Below, in pieces: positions 52,001 to 62,908 of a stretch of DNA of 64,000 bases. Under the pieces are notes generated by a model. That model had not been told where the DNA came from. It did no database searches and was given only the letters and a program-made list of their open reading frames with translations. How positions within the stretch are numbered: the first letter of the stretch is position 1; every line of letters begins with the position of its first letter. A program made the translations under genes and the position numbers. The DNA is from Carya illinoinensis (taxonomy: Eukaryota > Streptophyta > Magnoliopsida > Fagales > Juglandaceae), in contig NC_056761.1 of the NCBI RefSeq assembly GCF_018687715.1, forward strand, positions 19,956,001 to 20,020,000, read 5' to 3'.

Positions 52001-53645
52001 GGCACACTTGAAAGACTTAAAGGAAGATTAGTTGTCAAAGGGTTTAGTCAATTGGATGGTTTGGACTTCTCAGAAACATTTTCTCCAGTTGTGAAGCCTA
52101 CTACTATAAGGGTGGATCTCACTCTTGCCACTATTAAAAATTGGGTAATTCATCAATTAGATGTTAGGAATGCCTTTCTTCATGGCTTCCTTAACAAGCC
52201 TGTTTATGTGCAATAGCCACCAGGCTATGTCAATGAGCTTCATCCTCAGCATGTGTGCAAACTCACTCAAGCCTTGTGTGGCCTCAAACAGGCCCCTCTA
52301 GCCTGGTTTGATAGACTCAGTGATTTTCTTTTACAACTTGGGTTTTACTCAAGTTCAGTTGATCCCATTTTGCTTATATGTCACTCTAAACATTAGCTAC
52401 TAATACTTCTATTGTATGTAAATGATATGGTGGTCATAAGTGACAATCCCAATGGCATTCAGTGGCTGATTTCCTAGCTCAGTTCTCAATTTTCCATTAA
52501 AGATCTTGGTTTTCTTCACCATTTTCTAGGAATAGAAGTTCGTAGAATTGGTTTAGATCTTTTCTTATCTCAGCATAGGTATATTTTGGACCTCCTAACT
52601 GTAGCAAATATGCATGAGTGTAAGCCCTTGTCTACAGCTATCCCATCAGAAGGTCAGCACCTCAATGATTCTGCTTAACCATATCATGATTGAACAACTT
52701 ATAGAAGTATTGTTGGAGGGTAGCAGTACCTGACTTTTACAAGACCAGATCTATCATTTTGTGTCAACAATGTTTGCCAATTCATGCAATCACCAACTAT
52801 TACTCATTTCAAGCATGTTAAAAGGATTTTGAGGTACTTGCAGGGTACTGCACAGCTTGGCCTACGAATCATCTCCAGCATCACATTAGATCTCTATGGG
52901 TTTTCAGATGCAGATTAGGCTGGTTGCCCAGCCACAAGAAGATCTATATCAGGGTACTGCACCTTTCTTGGCAGCAATTGTATCTCATGGAGTGCAAAGA
53001 AGCAACGTAAAATGTCCAGATCAAGTACTGAGGTTGAATATAGGGCCATGGCATCTACTGCAACTGAGCTAACTTGGCTCTCAATCCTTCTTAGAGACCT
53101 TGGAGTGCCACTACCAAAAGCACCAATTTTACACAGTGATAACATGAGTGCTCTGTATATGTTAGTAAATCCTGTTCTACATGCTCGTACAAAGCATATA
53201 GATCTTGATTACCATTATGTCAAAGAGAGAGAGTAGAACTCTGCTCATTGGAGACTAAGTATGTGACTTCCTTTCATCAGCTTGATTATATTTTTACAAA
53301 GCCCTTGCTTAAAGGTCCATTCAAACTGCCGAGAGACAAACTTGGCCTTTGTTACCTACCACAACCTAGTTTGAGGGGGAATATAAGGAATGAAATCAAC
53401 AATAAAGCAGATGAGGTACAATGAAGCAATATCTCAGCAACATGAACAAACTTGGAAAGTTGATTCTATTTGATCTTGCTCTGCTGTATATAGTTAATGT
53501 GTAATTTATTTTACTCTAGCATTCTTTCTATTTTGTATAGTTTCCTTAGACAACATTGTTTGTACATGGCACTATATATATGAATGATAGAATACTCTCT
53601 TAGGTAACTCGAGAGATATTATTTTCTCAAAACATCTTTAGCTCT
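49042..53645 (+). mobile_element. Copia A, Ty1/copia element with TA...TA LTRs
   Basis: The element is 49047-53640, with 5-bp duplication GCTCT at 49042-49046 and 53641-53645. The 3' LTR is 53382-53640 (259 bp), starting TATAAGGAATG and ending CATCTTTA, preceded by a polypurine tract (TTTGAGGGGGAA). The 5' LTR (49047-about 49265) matches it up to a (TA)n run, but its last part, the primer binding site and the leader are missing; coding sequence starts about 10 bp after the run. Order gag-protease-integrase-RT-RNase H marks it as copia. Confidence 0.85.
49276..53236 (+). pseudogene. Copia A gag-pol polyprotein, broken
   Basis: Retrotransposon polyprotein with many stops. Gag: MESSATFVSST at 49276, stop at 49402, then 49405-49890. 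A zinc-knuckle-like CYNRYDH remnant lies near 50180. Protease (50244 on): WHPDMGATDHMT, with Met in place of the usual Thr/Ser after the catalytic Asp. Integrase: WHLRLGHPNSRVL (near 50680), CQMGKACKLPF (near 50790), HCDLWGP. RT: NKTWELVPR (51917), SKWVYEAKLK, HQLDVRNAFLHG. The active box reads YVNDMVV (near 52415) instead of YVDD. RNase H: MSRSSTEVEYRAMAST (53012) to HIDLDYHYVKE. It is inactive on at least two catalytic grounds, apart from the stops. Confidence 0.88.
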
Positions 53646-53688
53646 TTGTGATCGAATTAAAGATAGTGAATCATATTTTCCTTGTTGA

Positions 53689-53765
<77 letters not shown>

Positions 53766-54354
53766 GAATATACATATATACATATGCTTTTCCAGCAATT
53801 ATGAGCAGGTTTAAAGATAGATATTTCATTGCTCAAAGTGTCAGGTTGTGCCTAGCTTGAAGTTGAATCTTTGTCTGTAGAATATTCTTTTAGTTACTTG
53901 AAAATCAAGACCATTGTGTGCTTCTGATAATTATTTAATTTATTAGATAACAAACACAAGCTTCATAATTTAATTTATTAGATAACAAACTAAGCTTTGC
54001 TCACATTTAGGGAATTAATCGAGATACATTGTATACATCTACTGTAACATGCATGACCCGATGATTATGCCTGTGCGAATTGGATGTTTGTTGTCCCATG
54101 GGAGACCCTTCACGTAAAGGCTGTCATCTCTCAATTCCAAGTCTTAGCAATCCTCTCTTTTCAATAAGATAAGAAGAATGAGCTTTGGCCACATCCTACT
54201 TAACTATGTTAAACAGTCTAAGGGATGTGACTTGTGTGTACTTGCATGTCTATTTGTAATGCCCAGTAATATGTAAAGCTTAGGAAACAGAAAGATGCTG
54301 AAGTATTGGAAGTGTAAAGCAATTGGGTACATGGGATGCATTTTTTGATAGGTG
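53646..54354. other. Spacer between two copia elements
   Basis: Holds a compound (CT)n(TA)n microsatellite (53692-53765) and otherwise AT-rich sequence without recognisable genes. Confidence 0.5.
53692..53765. repeat. Compound (CT)n-(TA)n microsatellite
   Basis: About 54 bp of CT repeats run directly into about 20 bp of TA repeats. Confidence 0.95.
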
Positions 54355-57300
54355 GGTACTGTCAAAGTATTGTGTGAATGGCCGAATTAATTGGCCTTGA
54401 GTAATTTGTAGATTATATAAAAGCTTTACAAGAATTCTATACATGGAAAGAATGCAATTCCCTGAATGATTCTAGCCCTATATGGAAACTATACTCTGTC
54501 AAATATGCTAACTATACAAACCTAAGTTAATTAAGGAAGGTGAAAATAAGGAAAGAAGAATAATTATGGACAACAGAGCTGTCCATTAATAGCCTCACTC
54601 AAATTGATGTGGGTTGATCAACAAGCATCAATTTACTACATTAGAAGCAATGTCGATGGTGAGTAAGAGCTTTGGTGAAGATAGCATAAATTTGTAGTTC
54701 AATGGAAACATTGGAAGAGTGATAACACGAACTTTAAATGCTTCACGGATGGAGTGACAATCGACTTAAATATGCTTCATGCGCTCATGATAGACAGGAT
54801 TGGCTATGATCTAAATAGCACTCGTATTATCAACATGTAGAGGTGTAGGATTGGTCTCAAAAAAATCTAGCTGAGCAAGCAAATCTTGAAGCCAAATAAT
54901 TTCAGAACAAGTAAGAAATATCGCTCGATACTCAGATTCTGTTAATGACTTAGAAACTTTGTCTTGTTTCTTACTCTTCCAAGAGATCAATGCATCACCT
55001 AATAACACACACCGACCAATGATGAGGTGACGTGTATCCACACAACCAGCCCAATCAGCATTGCTATAAGCAGCAAGGCTAGTAGAGTTTCCGGTAGGGA
55101 AAAGTAAACCACGGGCAGAAGAGCCCTAAACATAGCATATGATCCTATTGACATCAACCAAATGAAGATGATGAGGAGTATGAAGAAACTGGCTAACTTG
55201 CTGTACAGCAAACGAAGTGTCCGGTCTAGTAATGGTGAGATAAACAAGGTTACGCACCAACTTCCAGTATAAACTTGGATCAGCAAGTCACCCTCCTCTT
55301 TGTGAAGCTTGACATTTAATTCCATGGGAGTATCAACAAAAGTAGCCTCCTATAGGCCAGTTGTAGCCACCATGTCCCTAGTATACTTATGTTGATTGAG
55401 TGAAATACCAAAGGGATTACGATGCACCTCAAGACCAAGAAACTATATGAGAGACCCAAGATCTTTCATATGAAAGGACTCTGAGAGATGAGTCTTGATC
55501 TGACCAAGTAAAGCAAAATTGGAACCAGTGATCAAAATATCACCAACATAAACCAAAAGAACAAAAAAACCCATATCTGATTTAGGAAGAAATAATGAAG
55601 TGTCATACTTGCTTTGTTAGAATGAAAATTGTAATAAAGTAGTGTGGAATTTATCAAACTAGGCCCTCGGACCTTATTTGAGACCATATAGAGAGCGATG
55701 AAGCTTACACACATTTGAAGTTAGAGGGAAATAATCCTGGGGGTGACTTCATATAAATACACTTTTTAAGATCCCCATGAAGAAAAACATTCTTGACATC
55801 TATTTGATGTGGTGGCCAATCATTAGAAGTAGCAAGAGCTAGAATCGTATGAACAATAGTCATCTTAGCCACAGGAGCAAAGGTCTCTTCAAAAGTGACA
55901 CCATATTCCTGGTTATTCCCAAGTGCAACAAGGAGAGCTTTGTAACGATCCAAACTTCCATCAGATTGGACCTTGACTGAGTAAACCCATTTGCAACCAG
56001 GAGGACAAGGCTCAATGTCCTAGGTGTGATTGGCCTCTAGAGTAGCAATTTCTTCCTGCATAGCTTGTCACCAACAATCATGCTTGCCAACATGTGAGAG
56101 GATGTGTGAATATTAAAATTAGACAATGCAGCAGTAAGGGCTGAAATAGAATTTCCAGAATTGGAAGAGGGAAACCCATACCTATCCATGGGTATAGACC
56201 CTCAAGGATAGCGACATACCAAAGGCTCTGGAAGTGCTGCAACTGACTAAGTCTAAAGCGTGGCAAGATCAGATATTGGATAAGCCACTGGAACAGACTG
56301 TGGGTGGGAGTGTCTTGTATACACAATACCTGGTTTAAAGTGAGAACTAACTTGAGAAAGATCTGAGAACTGCTACTCAAACGAGGGGAGAACCACAATA
56401 GAAGAGGAGGGCATAGAGGACACAGAAAAGAAATATTATTTTCAAAGAAAATAATATTCTTAAAAATGCATGTATGATGTAATGTAGGTTTATAGCAAAA
56501 AAATCCCTTTTGACACACATTATATCCCAAGAATGCACATCAAACAGATTGAGCAGATAATTTATGAGGATCATGAGAAGGTAAATGAACAAAACATACA
56601 CAGCCAAAGGTACAGAGGTTATTGTAACTAGGTTGCTTACCAAATAAACGGAAATAGGGAGACTCCATGAGTAGAACTTGAGAAGGTAAATGATTAACCA
56701 AGTGAGTAGCAGTTTTCAGAGCCTTAATCCAGAACATGGATGGAACAAAGGATTCTAACAAGAGAGTACGTACCACATCTAGGAGATGACAATTTTTGCT
56801 TTCGGCTACTCCATTTTGTTGGGGAGTAGCGGGACATGAATGTTGATGAATAATACATTTAGAAGCCAAGAATGCCTGAAACTTAGTAGACAAATATTCA
56901 TCACCAGAATCTATGTGTAATGCCTTAATAGAAGTAGGGAATTGATTGGCAACATATGCTAAAAACTCAATGAAAGTATGAAAAATCTTAGACTTAAAGT
57001 GAAGAAAGTAGACCCAAGTAAATCTGCTATGATCATCAATGAAAGTCACTTAGTATTTAAATTTTTCATGTCAACTAACTGGGGAAGGTCCCCAAACAAC
57101 ACTATGAATAAGTTCAAACCAATGAGAGGCTCTATTAACATGCAAAGGGAAGGGAAGAGTTTTACTTTTACCAAGTTTACAAGAAGCACACTCAAGAGAT
57201 AAAGAAGAATGTTCTTTATTACCAAGTAAACCAAAGTTCAATACATGAGAAAAGATTTGAGTATTGGGATGGCCTAAACGATAATGCCGCACCATACTAA

Positions 57301-59135
57301 GATTTGAAACATTATTACAAGCAAAAGACTTAATAGAAAAAACTAAAGAAAGTGCGTGAACAGGAAAAAGTAGTGTAAACAAGTGCCCCACTTTAGGTCC
57401 CTTCATGATCAGCTCCCTATTACCTGGTCCTGCACAACACAACCATCACCAAAAAAATTAATAGCACAATTGTTATCAACTAATTGACCAATCGAAATAA
57501 GATTCATGGAAAGCTGAGGAGTAAGAAACACATTAGTGAACTTAAAAGAGGCATTTTCGATAGCAGCTATTGGCAAAGAACTGCCATTGGTAGTATGAAT
57601 AGCAGATTGACCATCATAGGGCTGAACATGACACAAAGCTGTGGGATTATTCGTCATGTGATTAGAGGCACCTAAGTCCATGTACTAGAGTTTAATAGAA
57701 TTGTTACCTTGGAACCCCATTGCTGATAATGCCAAAATTAGCATCTATTGCACCATTTTGAGTGTGTAGTAACTCATTGTAGGAGGTGCAGGAACAGAGG
57801 AGTCACCTAAAGAAAAGCTAGGGGCCGCAGAAGTCACTGCAGGGGGTACAATAATAGAAGTTTGAAATGCCTAGGCCTGACGATTCTGGGGGCGGATATG
57901 ACAGTCTTCGATAATGTGACCCTTCTTCTTGCAATAAGAGCAGTATTTATTAGAACAATTAGCAGCGATATGCCCAAATGCCTTGCAAGAAAAACACTGT
58001 AAGGTGCTAGAATGCGCAGGCGGTCCTTGTCGTTGAGCAGCATAAGCCATAGGGACGACCCTAAACTACCATGAGATTGCTCCAGAGTAACTTGAGTGCT
58101 AAGCCGTTGTTCTTCACGAAATAACTCACCAAAACAAACATCAAGAGAAGGAACATGAGAGCAATTCAACAAAGAAGAGCGAACAGATTCATACTCAGGG
58201 CAGAGTTTCCTAAGAAACTGATCACGATGACTAGTTTTGTGAAGACGTTGAATAATGGAAAGAGAGGCAACATGAACATCCATGGTAACAAGATCAGAAT
58301 ATTCATTCAAAAAAGTCAGACATGCCGAATAATCATCTTGGATGGAATGATTGTCATGTTGAAACATGGCAATCACATGCTCTAACTAAAAATGACAGGC
58401 ACCATTATCTTGATGATATACTTTCTTTAAGTAAGTCCACATGGATTGAATGGTGCGATGAGGCTGCAAGTTGGAGACAATATGTGGCTCAACCGAGTCA
58501 AGAAGCCAAGAGATAATCTGAGCATCAAGCACAGCCCATGAAGGAGAAGTTGCCGAATCCTTGGATTTATCATAATTGGGTGTACAATTCGTGCCATCAA
58601 TATGGCCCCAAAGATCTTTCCCCTTGAGGAAAAGTTCAAATTGAAAAGCCCATGTAGAGTAATTTTTGCCCATGAACGTGGCACACATAGGTGCAGAGTC
58701 CATCGTAAATAAATGAAAAACCGAGACAAGAAATAACCAAAAAAGAAACTTCAGAGAAGTAAACAACACCAAAAAATACCCACAAAACCAAAACCTAGGA
58801 AGAGAAAAAAATAGATGAAAGACTATTCCGAAAATATTGTTCTAAGACTACTGTTCCGAGAGGCTCTTGATACCATGTCAAAGTATTGTGTGAATGGCCA
58901 AATTAATTGGCCTTGAGTAATTTGTAGATTATATATAAACTTTACAAGAATTCTATTTTTTTTTTTTATATGAGCTTTACAAGAAGTCTATACATGGAAA
59001 GAATGTAATTCCCTGAATGATTCTAGCCTTATATGAAAACTATACTCAATCAAATATGCTAACTGTACAAGCCTAAGTTAATTAAGGAAGGTGAAAATAA
59101 GGAAAGAAGAATAATTACTGTCCATTGATAGGTAC
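54355..59135 (-). mobile_element. Copia B, Ty1/copia element on the minus strand
   Basis: The element is 54360-59130, with 5-bp duplication GGTAC (54355-54359 and 59131-59135). The 3' LTR is 54360-54591 (232 bp) and the 5' LTR 58876-59130 (255 bp). Next to the 5' LTR, the minus strand reads TGGTATCAAGAG (58875-58864), a tRNA-iMet-type primer binding site. A purine-rich TTTGAGTGAGGC precedes the 3' LTR. The LTRs differ by point changes, an inserted T run with a short duplication in the 5' LTR (about 58953-58985), and a missing TGGACAACAGAG-type block. Confidence 0.85.
54600..58703 (-). pseudogene. Copia B gag-pol polyprotein, broken
   Basis: Retrotransposon polyprotein read on the minus strand. 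Gag begins MDSAPMCATFMGKNYSTWAF (58703) and runs on to about 58040, with a zinc-knuckle-type Cys/His cluster near 57990-57900. Protease: MDLGASNHMT (57681), with Leu where Ser/Thr is expected. Integrase: YRLGHPNTQIFSHVL (near 57280), MTFIDDHSRFTWVYF (57049), and SGDEYLS in place of the usual SGGEY. RT: YGVTFEETFAPVAKM (near 55900), HQIDVKNVFLHGDL, active box YVGDILI (near 55547) instead of YVDD. RNase H: SKSLTESEYRAIFL (near 54950). Several stops and shifts. Confidence 0.87.
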
Positions 59136-60542
59136 ATGACATGTATTTGGAAACATTAGGCATAAATGTGCCTATTGGAAGAATTGGTAAGACTATTGTA
59201 CTTGCCCTACAAACCCAATTACACCAGTAATCATACCAACCAAATGTCATGATGCTATTCCGTGTTGCATAAATTTCAAACTGCATGTGTTAATTATTAC
59301 CATATAAATTAGCATGGGAAATATTCAATGAATAAAGTCATAGATGCATTATCTTCTCCTAAGTGATCATCAATTAGTTAGGAGAATATGTGATATCTAT
59401 TATTATGGGTCTGAATGGTAGGATAACATGTATTAGTCTTAATAACATATTGTGTAGATTGATGCATTTTATCTACCATTGGCAGATTGATGTTTAGTTG
59501 CAAAGCACAATGACGGTTCTGAAAATTTCCTGCTTGTATATAAGGAGGTGGATTGCAGTGGCATTAAATGGAATTCCACCCACCCCTTCCACCCACACCT
59601 GCCTAGCTTGTGTTCAAATTATAGCTGCCTAGCAGCTGCTTACTTCAATAGAGGTATTTCCCAACTAAGGAGTATAAAAAAGTATTGCGTTGTGCTGTGT
59701 AAAAAAAGGACAGAGATCCCATAGTTTGTACTTGCTCTTCATTAAACTAAATATTATTTGGATCCTAGATTAATGTTCAACAGGATAGATAAGTCATCAA
59801 ATGAAATATATGTTACCAGTTTTGCAATGGGAATCCCACACATGTATATGTAGATTGTCTATATGCAATGTTGTGGTCACGTGGAGCATTAATCTCCATG
59901 AGCATGTTCTGGTAAAACATGAGATATAGGTACGAAAAAATCTACACAACCTCCTACTATTCATACAATCTCCACAAACCACACTTTTTTTTAATGTTTA
60001 TTATTTTTTTCTTTTATCAAATATTTAATATATGAATAATGAGTAGGAGAATTAAATTAGCAACAAAAATTTGAAGAAATTGTGAGAATAATCTGATTTG
60101 AAATGTGGTAATTGGTTGTACAGCAGGTTTGGGTTTGATAATGTATGGGCATGGAAAGTTTTTGGGTTGATATAATTTTAATGTAACCCAAAAAGAAGCA
60201 CAACAACCATGATTAATAGAATATTACTGGACAACAATTTGTAATATTTTTCATTGTGGCAATTCAATAACTCGTCTGTAAAGTGTATAAACATGATGAC
60301 TTTTTTCCAATGACATATGCCTATTGTGACGATTAGAAAACGCCCCTATTACAGTGTTTTTGCGACGTTAAATTTTTTCGTTGGGAATGCCTCAATCATT
60401 TGCAGTGATTATATATAGTTTTTGCAACAGCAATCAAATGTCGCAATAAATTTTTCCTAGCGAATCCCAATGGAATATGGAATGCTTATTTATAGCAAAA
60501 TTTTGCTTAATCTCGACAGTGGAAAATCGCTTGAAATAAATT
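59136..60542. other. Spacer with a degraded MITE relative
   Basis: Near 59938-60100 lies sequence related to the CTACACAAC MITE at 21261-21457 (CTACACAACCTCC at the start; TATCAAATATTTAATATATGAAT inside). From about 60310 to 60540, GCGAC and TCGCAATAAAT motifs resemble CACTA subterminal repeats. No gene recognised. Confidence 0.4.
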
Positions 60543-60735
60543 CACTATAAGAAAAAGGTTCTTTTGCGGCAATTTAAGTATTGTTGGGAATAAAATTGCC
60601 GCAATAAATCATTAATTCCAACAATTTTGATGTCGCTGCAGACTTTTAATATCAATTTTTGAAACTGGTCTTTTGCATTGATTTTTTGACTTTTGGAAAC
60701 AGAAAAATTCGCCGTAATATAAAAACACATCATCA
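60543..60735 (+). mobile_element. CACTA-like transposon terminus
   Basis: CACTATAAGAAAAAGG at 60543 is a typical En/Spm-type 5' end. Subterminal motifs TTGCGGCAATTT and TTGCCGCAATAAAT occur in both orientations downstream. The sequence stops being CACTA-like where the LINE 3' end begins at about 60739, so the element seems truncated or interrupted. No matching opposite terminus seen in the window. Confidence 0.5.
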
Positions 60736-60738
60736 AGT

Positions 60739-62880
60739 TTTTTTGTTTTATAATAACCAGCAGACTTTCATTCATAATAAAACCCAAACAAGTTACAGAT
60801 GAACTTGGTCTAACCACACATAATGAGCATTACAATCAGGAACTGAACCTAACCAAAGATTAGTATCTGCAATATGCCAAGCGTTTCTAGCCAAATTGTG
60901 TGCTACAAGATTGCTCAGCCTTAAGACATGCTTAACTTGAAAGGAATGGAAGTGACATAGAAACTGTTTGATGTCATAAATCAGATTCCCAAAACTAACA
61001 TCGAAACTTGATTCTCTTGTAAAGCTTTAACCAACAACAAACAGTCACTTTCAAGAATGATATGTGAAATTCCCAGCTGCACAAAAAATTGGAGACCACG
61101 AAACATGGCCAACAATTCAATTGCTTCAGGATCGGCCACCTCATGTTCAAGCTTACCAACAGCTATAAGCACATGACCCTGCTCATTCCTAACAATTGCA
61201 TCAACACCTGCCTTGTGAAGATCATAGAACATAGCACCATCCACATTCAATTTACAAAAGCCAATAGGAGGAGCATGCCAATGACAATGATCATCCAGAC
61301 TAACTGCAGGAACATATCTAAACTCTTGCTAAAGACATTGCAACTAAAGAGCATGTTGGACCACCTGGCTTATCTACATGTTATGATTCTCAAAAGCTAT
61401 TTTATTTCTACGAAACCAGAATGCCCAAGCTAAGAGAAAAAAATCTTTCCACAAGATCCTGCTACCCTTTACCTATCACAAGGTGAACAACTTGTAACAT
61501 AGACCAAGTATCTTGAACTTCCTTTAATAAAGGCATATATACTAGCCAAACTTCTTTAAGGGTAGGACAATGGAAAATAGCATTAGCAATATCTTCTACC
61601 TTTGCATTGTAGAAATTGTAGTTAGCATTGATATCCACTCTCCTTTGTTGCAACGTCTGCTTAGAAGGTAACCCCTCATGACAAACCCTCCAAGGAAAAA
61701 TCTTTATCTTGTTTGGCACCCTCATTTTCCACCCATACTTCCATAACCTGGACTTTGTGCTTGCACAAGATGATTCTGCCCCCCCCCCCCCCCCTCTTTA
61801 GAATTGAAGAATCTGAACACTCTATATCCACTCTTGATGGTATAAGTACCATGTCTCTCATGTTTCCAAAATAAACTATCATAGTGCTCTCAGGACAAAG
61901 GGTAATCTTGAGAATTTTAGAAGCCACCCTTAAATTGAAGAGAGCTCTAATTTTCTACATATCCCACCATCTTGAAACTGGGTCAATAAGAGAGGAAACC
62001 GATAAGTGACTATCAGCAATTGTATCCTCAAGCATCTCCTCTCTCAAAGATTTATGCCCTGGAATCCAAACATCATCCCACACCTTAACTGTTCCCCCAT
62101 CCCCAATTCGCCACTGACAACCATTCATTAGAGACTTTTTTGCTTCCCAAATTCCTCTCCACGCAAAGGAAGGATATGGACCCAACTTTGACTCAAAAAA
62201 AGAGGCATGGGGAAAATATTTAGCCTTATAAAGGTGAAATAGTAGAGAATTATCATGCTTTAAAATTCTCCAAGCCTGTTTTGCAAGTAAAGAAATATTA
62301 AAAACTCTTAAGTCTCTAAACCCTAAACCCCCCTTGTATTTTGAGTCACACATAAGATCCCATCTAACCCAATGGATCATTCTTTCTTGAGTTTTTTAGC
62401 CCCAACAAAATCGAGCCATCATCCTCTCCATTTCCTTACAAAGCCCATTAGGCAATAAAAAACAACTCATGACATAAGCAGGAATAGATAGAGCCACAGC
62501 TTTCAATAAAATTTCCTTACCTCCTTGTGATAATAGTTTTTCTTTCCAACATTGGAGCTTTTCCCGTACTCGACACTTAATCTCAGCAGAAGCACCCTTT
62601 TTATCTCTTTCCACCAGTGGGGGTAATCCCAAATACCTCTCATATTATTGTATTGTTGCTCCACTCCACATGGCCATTAAATCCTGCCTCAGAGAAACAG
62701 CAACATTAGAATTGAAAACCATAGTAGTCTTGTTCATATTTATTTGTTGGCCCAAAACCCTTTCATACTTTCTGAGTAAAGAGTGGATGTTATGACTAGT
62801 ATTTGCATCTACTTGAAAAAAAACCACTGAGTCATCAATAGACAACAGATGATTTACCTGTTTTGATGAAATTCTTATTG
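60739..62880 (-). mobile_element. LINE C, 3' part on the minus strand
   Basis: Minus-strand LINE sequence from the RT palm to a short poly(A) tail (a T run at 60739-60745 on plus). RT palm HLLSIDDSVVFF (near 62830, with SIDD instead of FADD), then GGKEILLKAVALSIPAYVM (near 62510), MIHWVRWDLMCDSKYKGGLG (62380), zf-RVT (61725-61462: NKIKIFPWRVCHEGLPSKQ) and RNase H (61250-60981: MNVDGAMFYD, ILESDCLLLVKAL). A poly-C run (about 61779-61795) interrupts it. At about 62880 it abuts LINE sequence in the opposite orientation. Confidence 0.85.
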
Positions 62881-62908
62881 TGGCAGAACCGTTTAGAAGG
62901 GATGGCAA
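60981..62908 (-). pseudogene. LINE C ORF2: RT palm to RNase H, broken
   Basis: Remains of the LINE polyprotein in several frames, with stops at least near 62645, 62392 and 61940 and shifts between segments. The catalytic motif reads SIDD, so it would be impaired even if joined. The start of this part lies within the palm, which suggests an incomplete cDNA rather than later loss. Confidence 0.8.
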
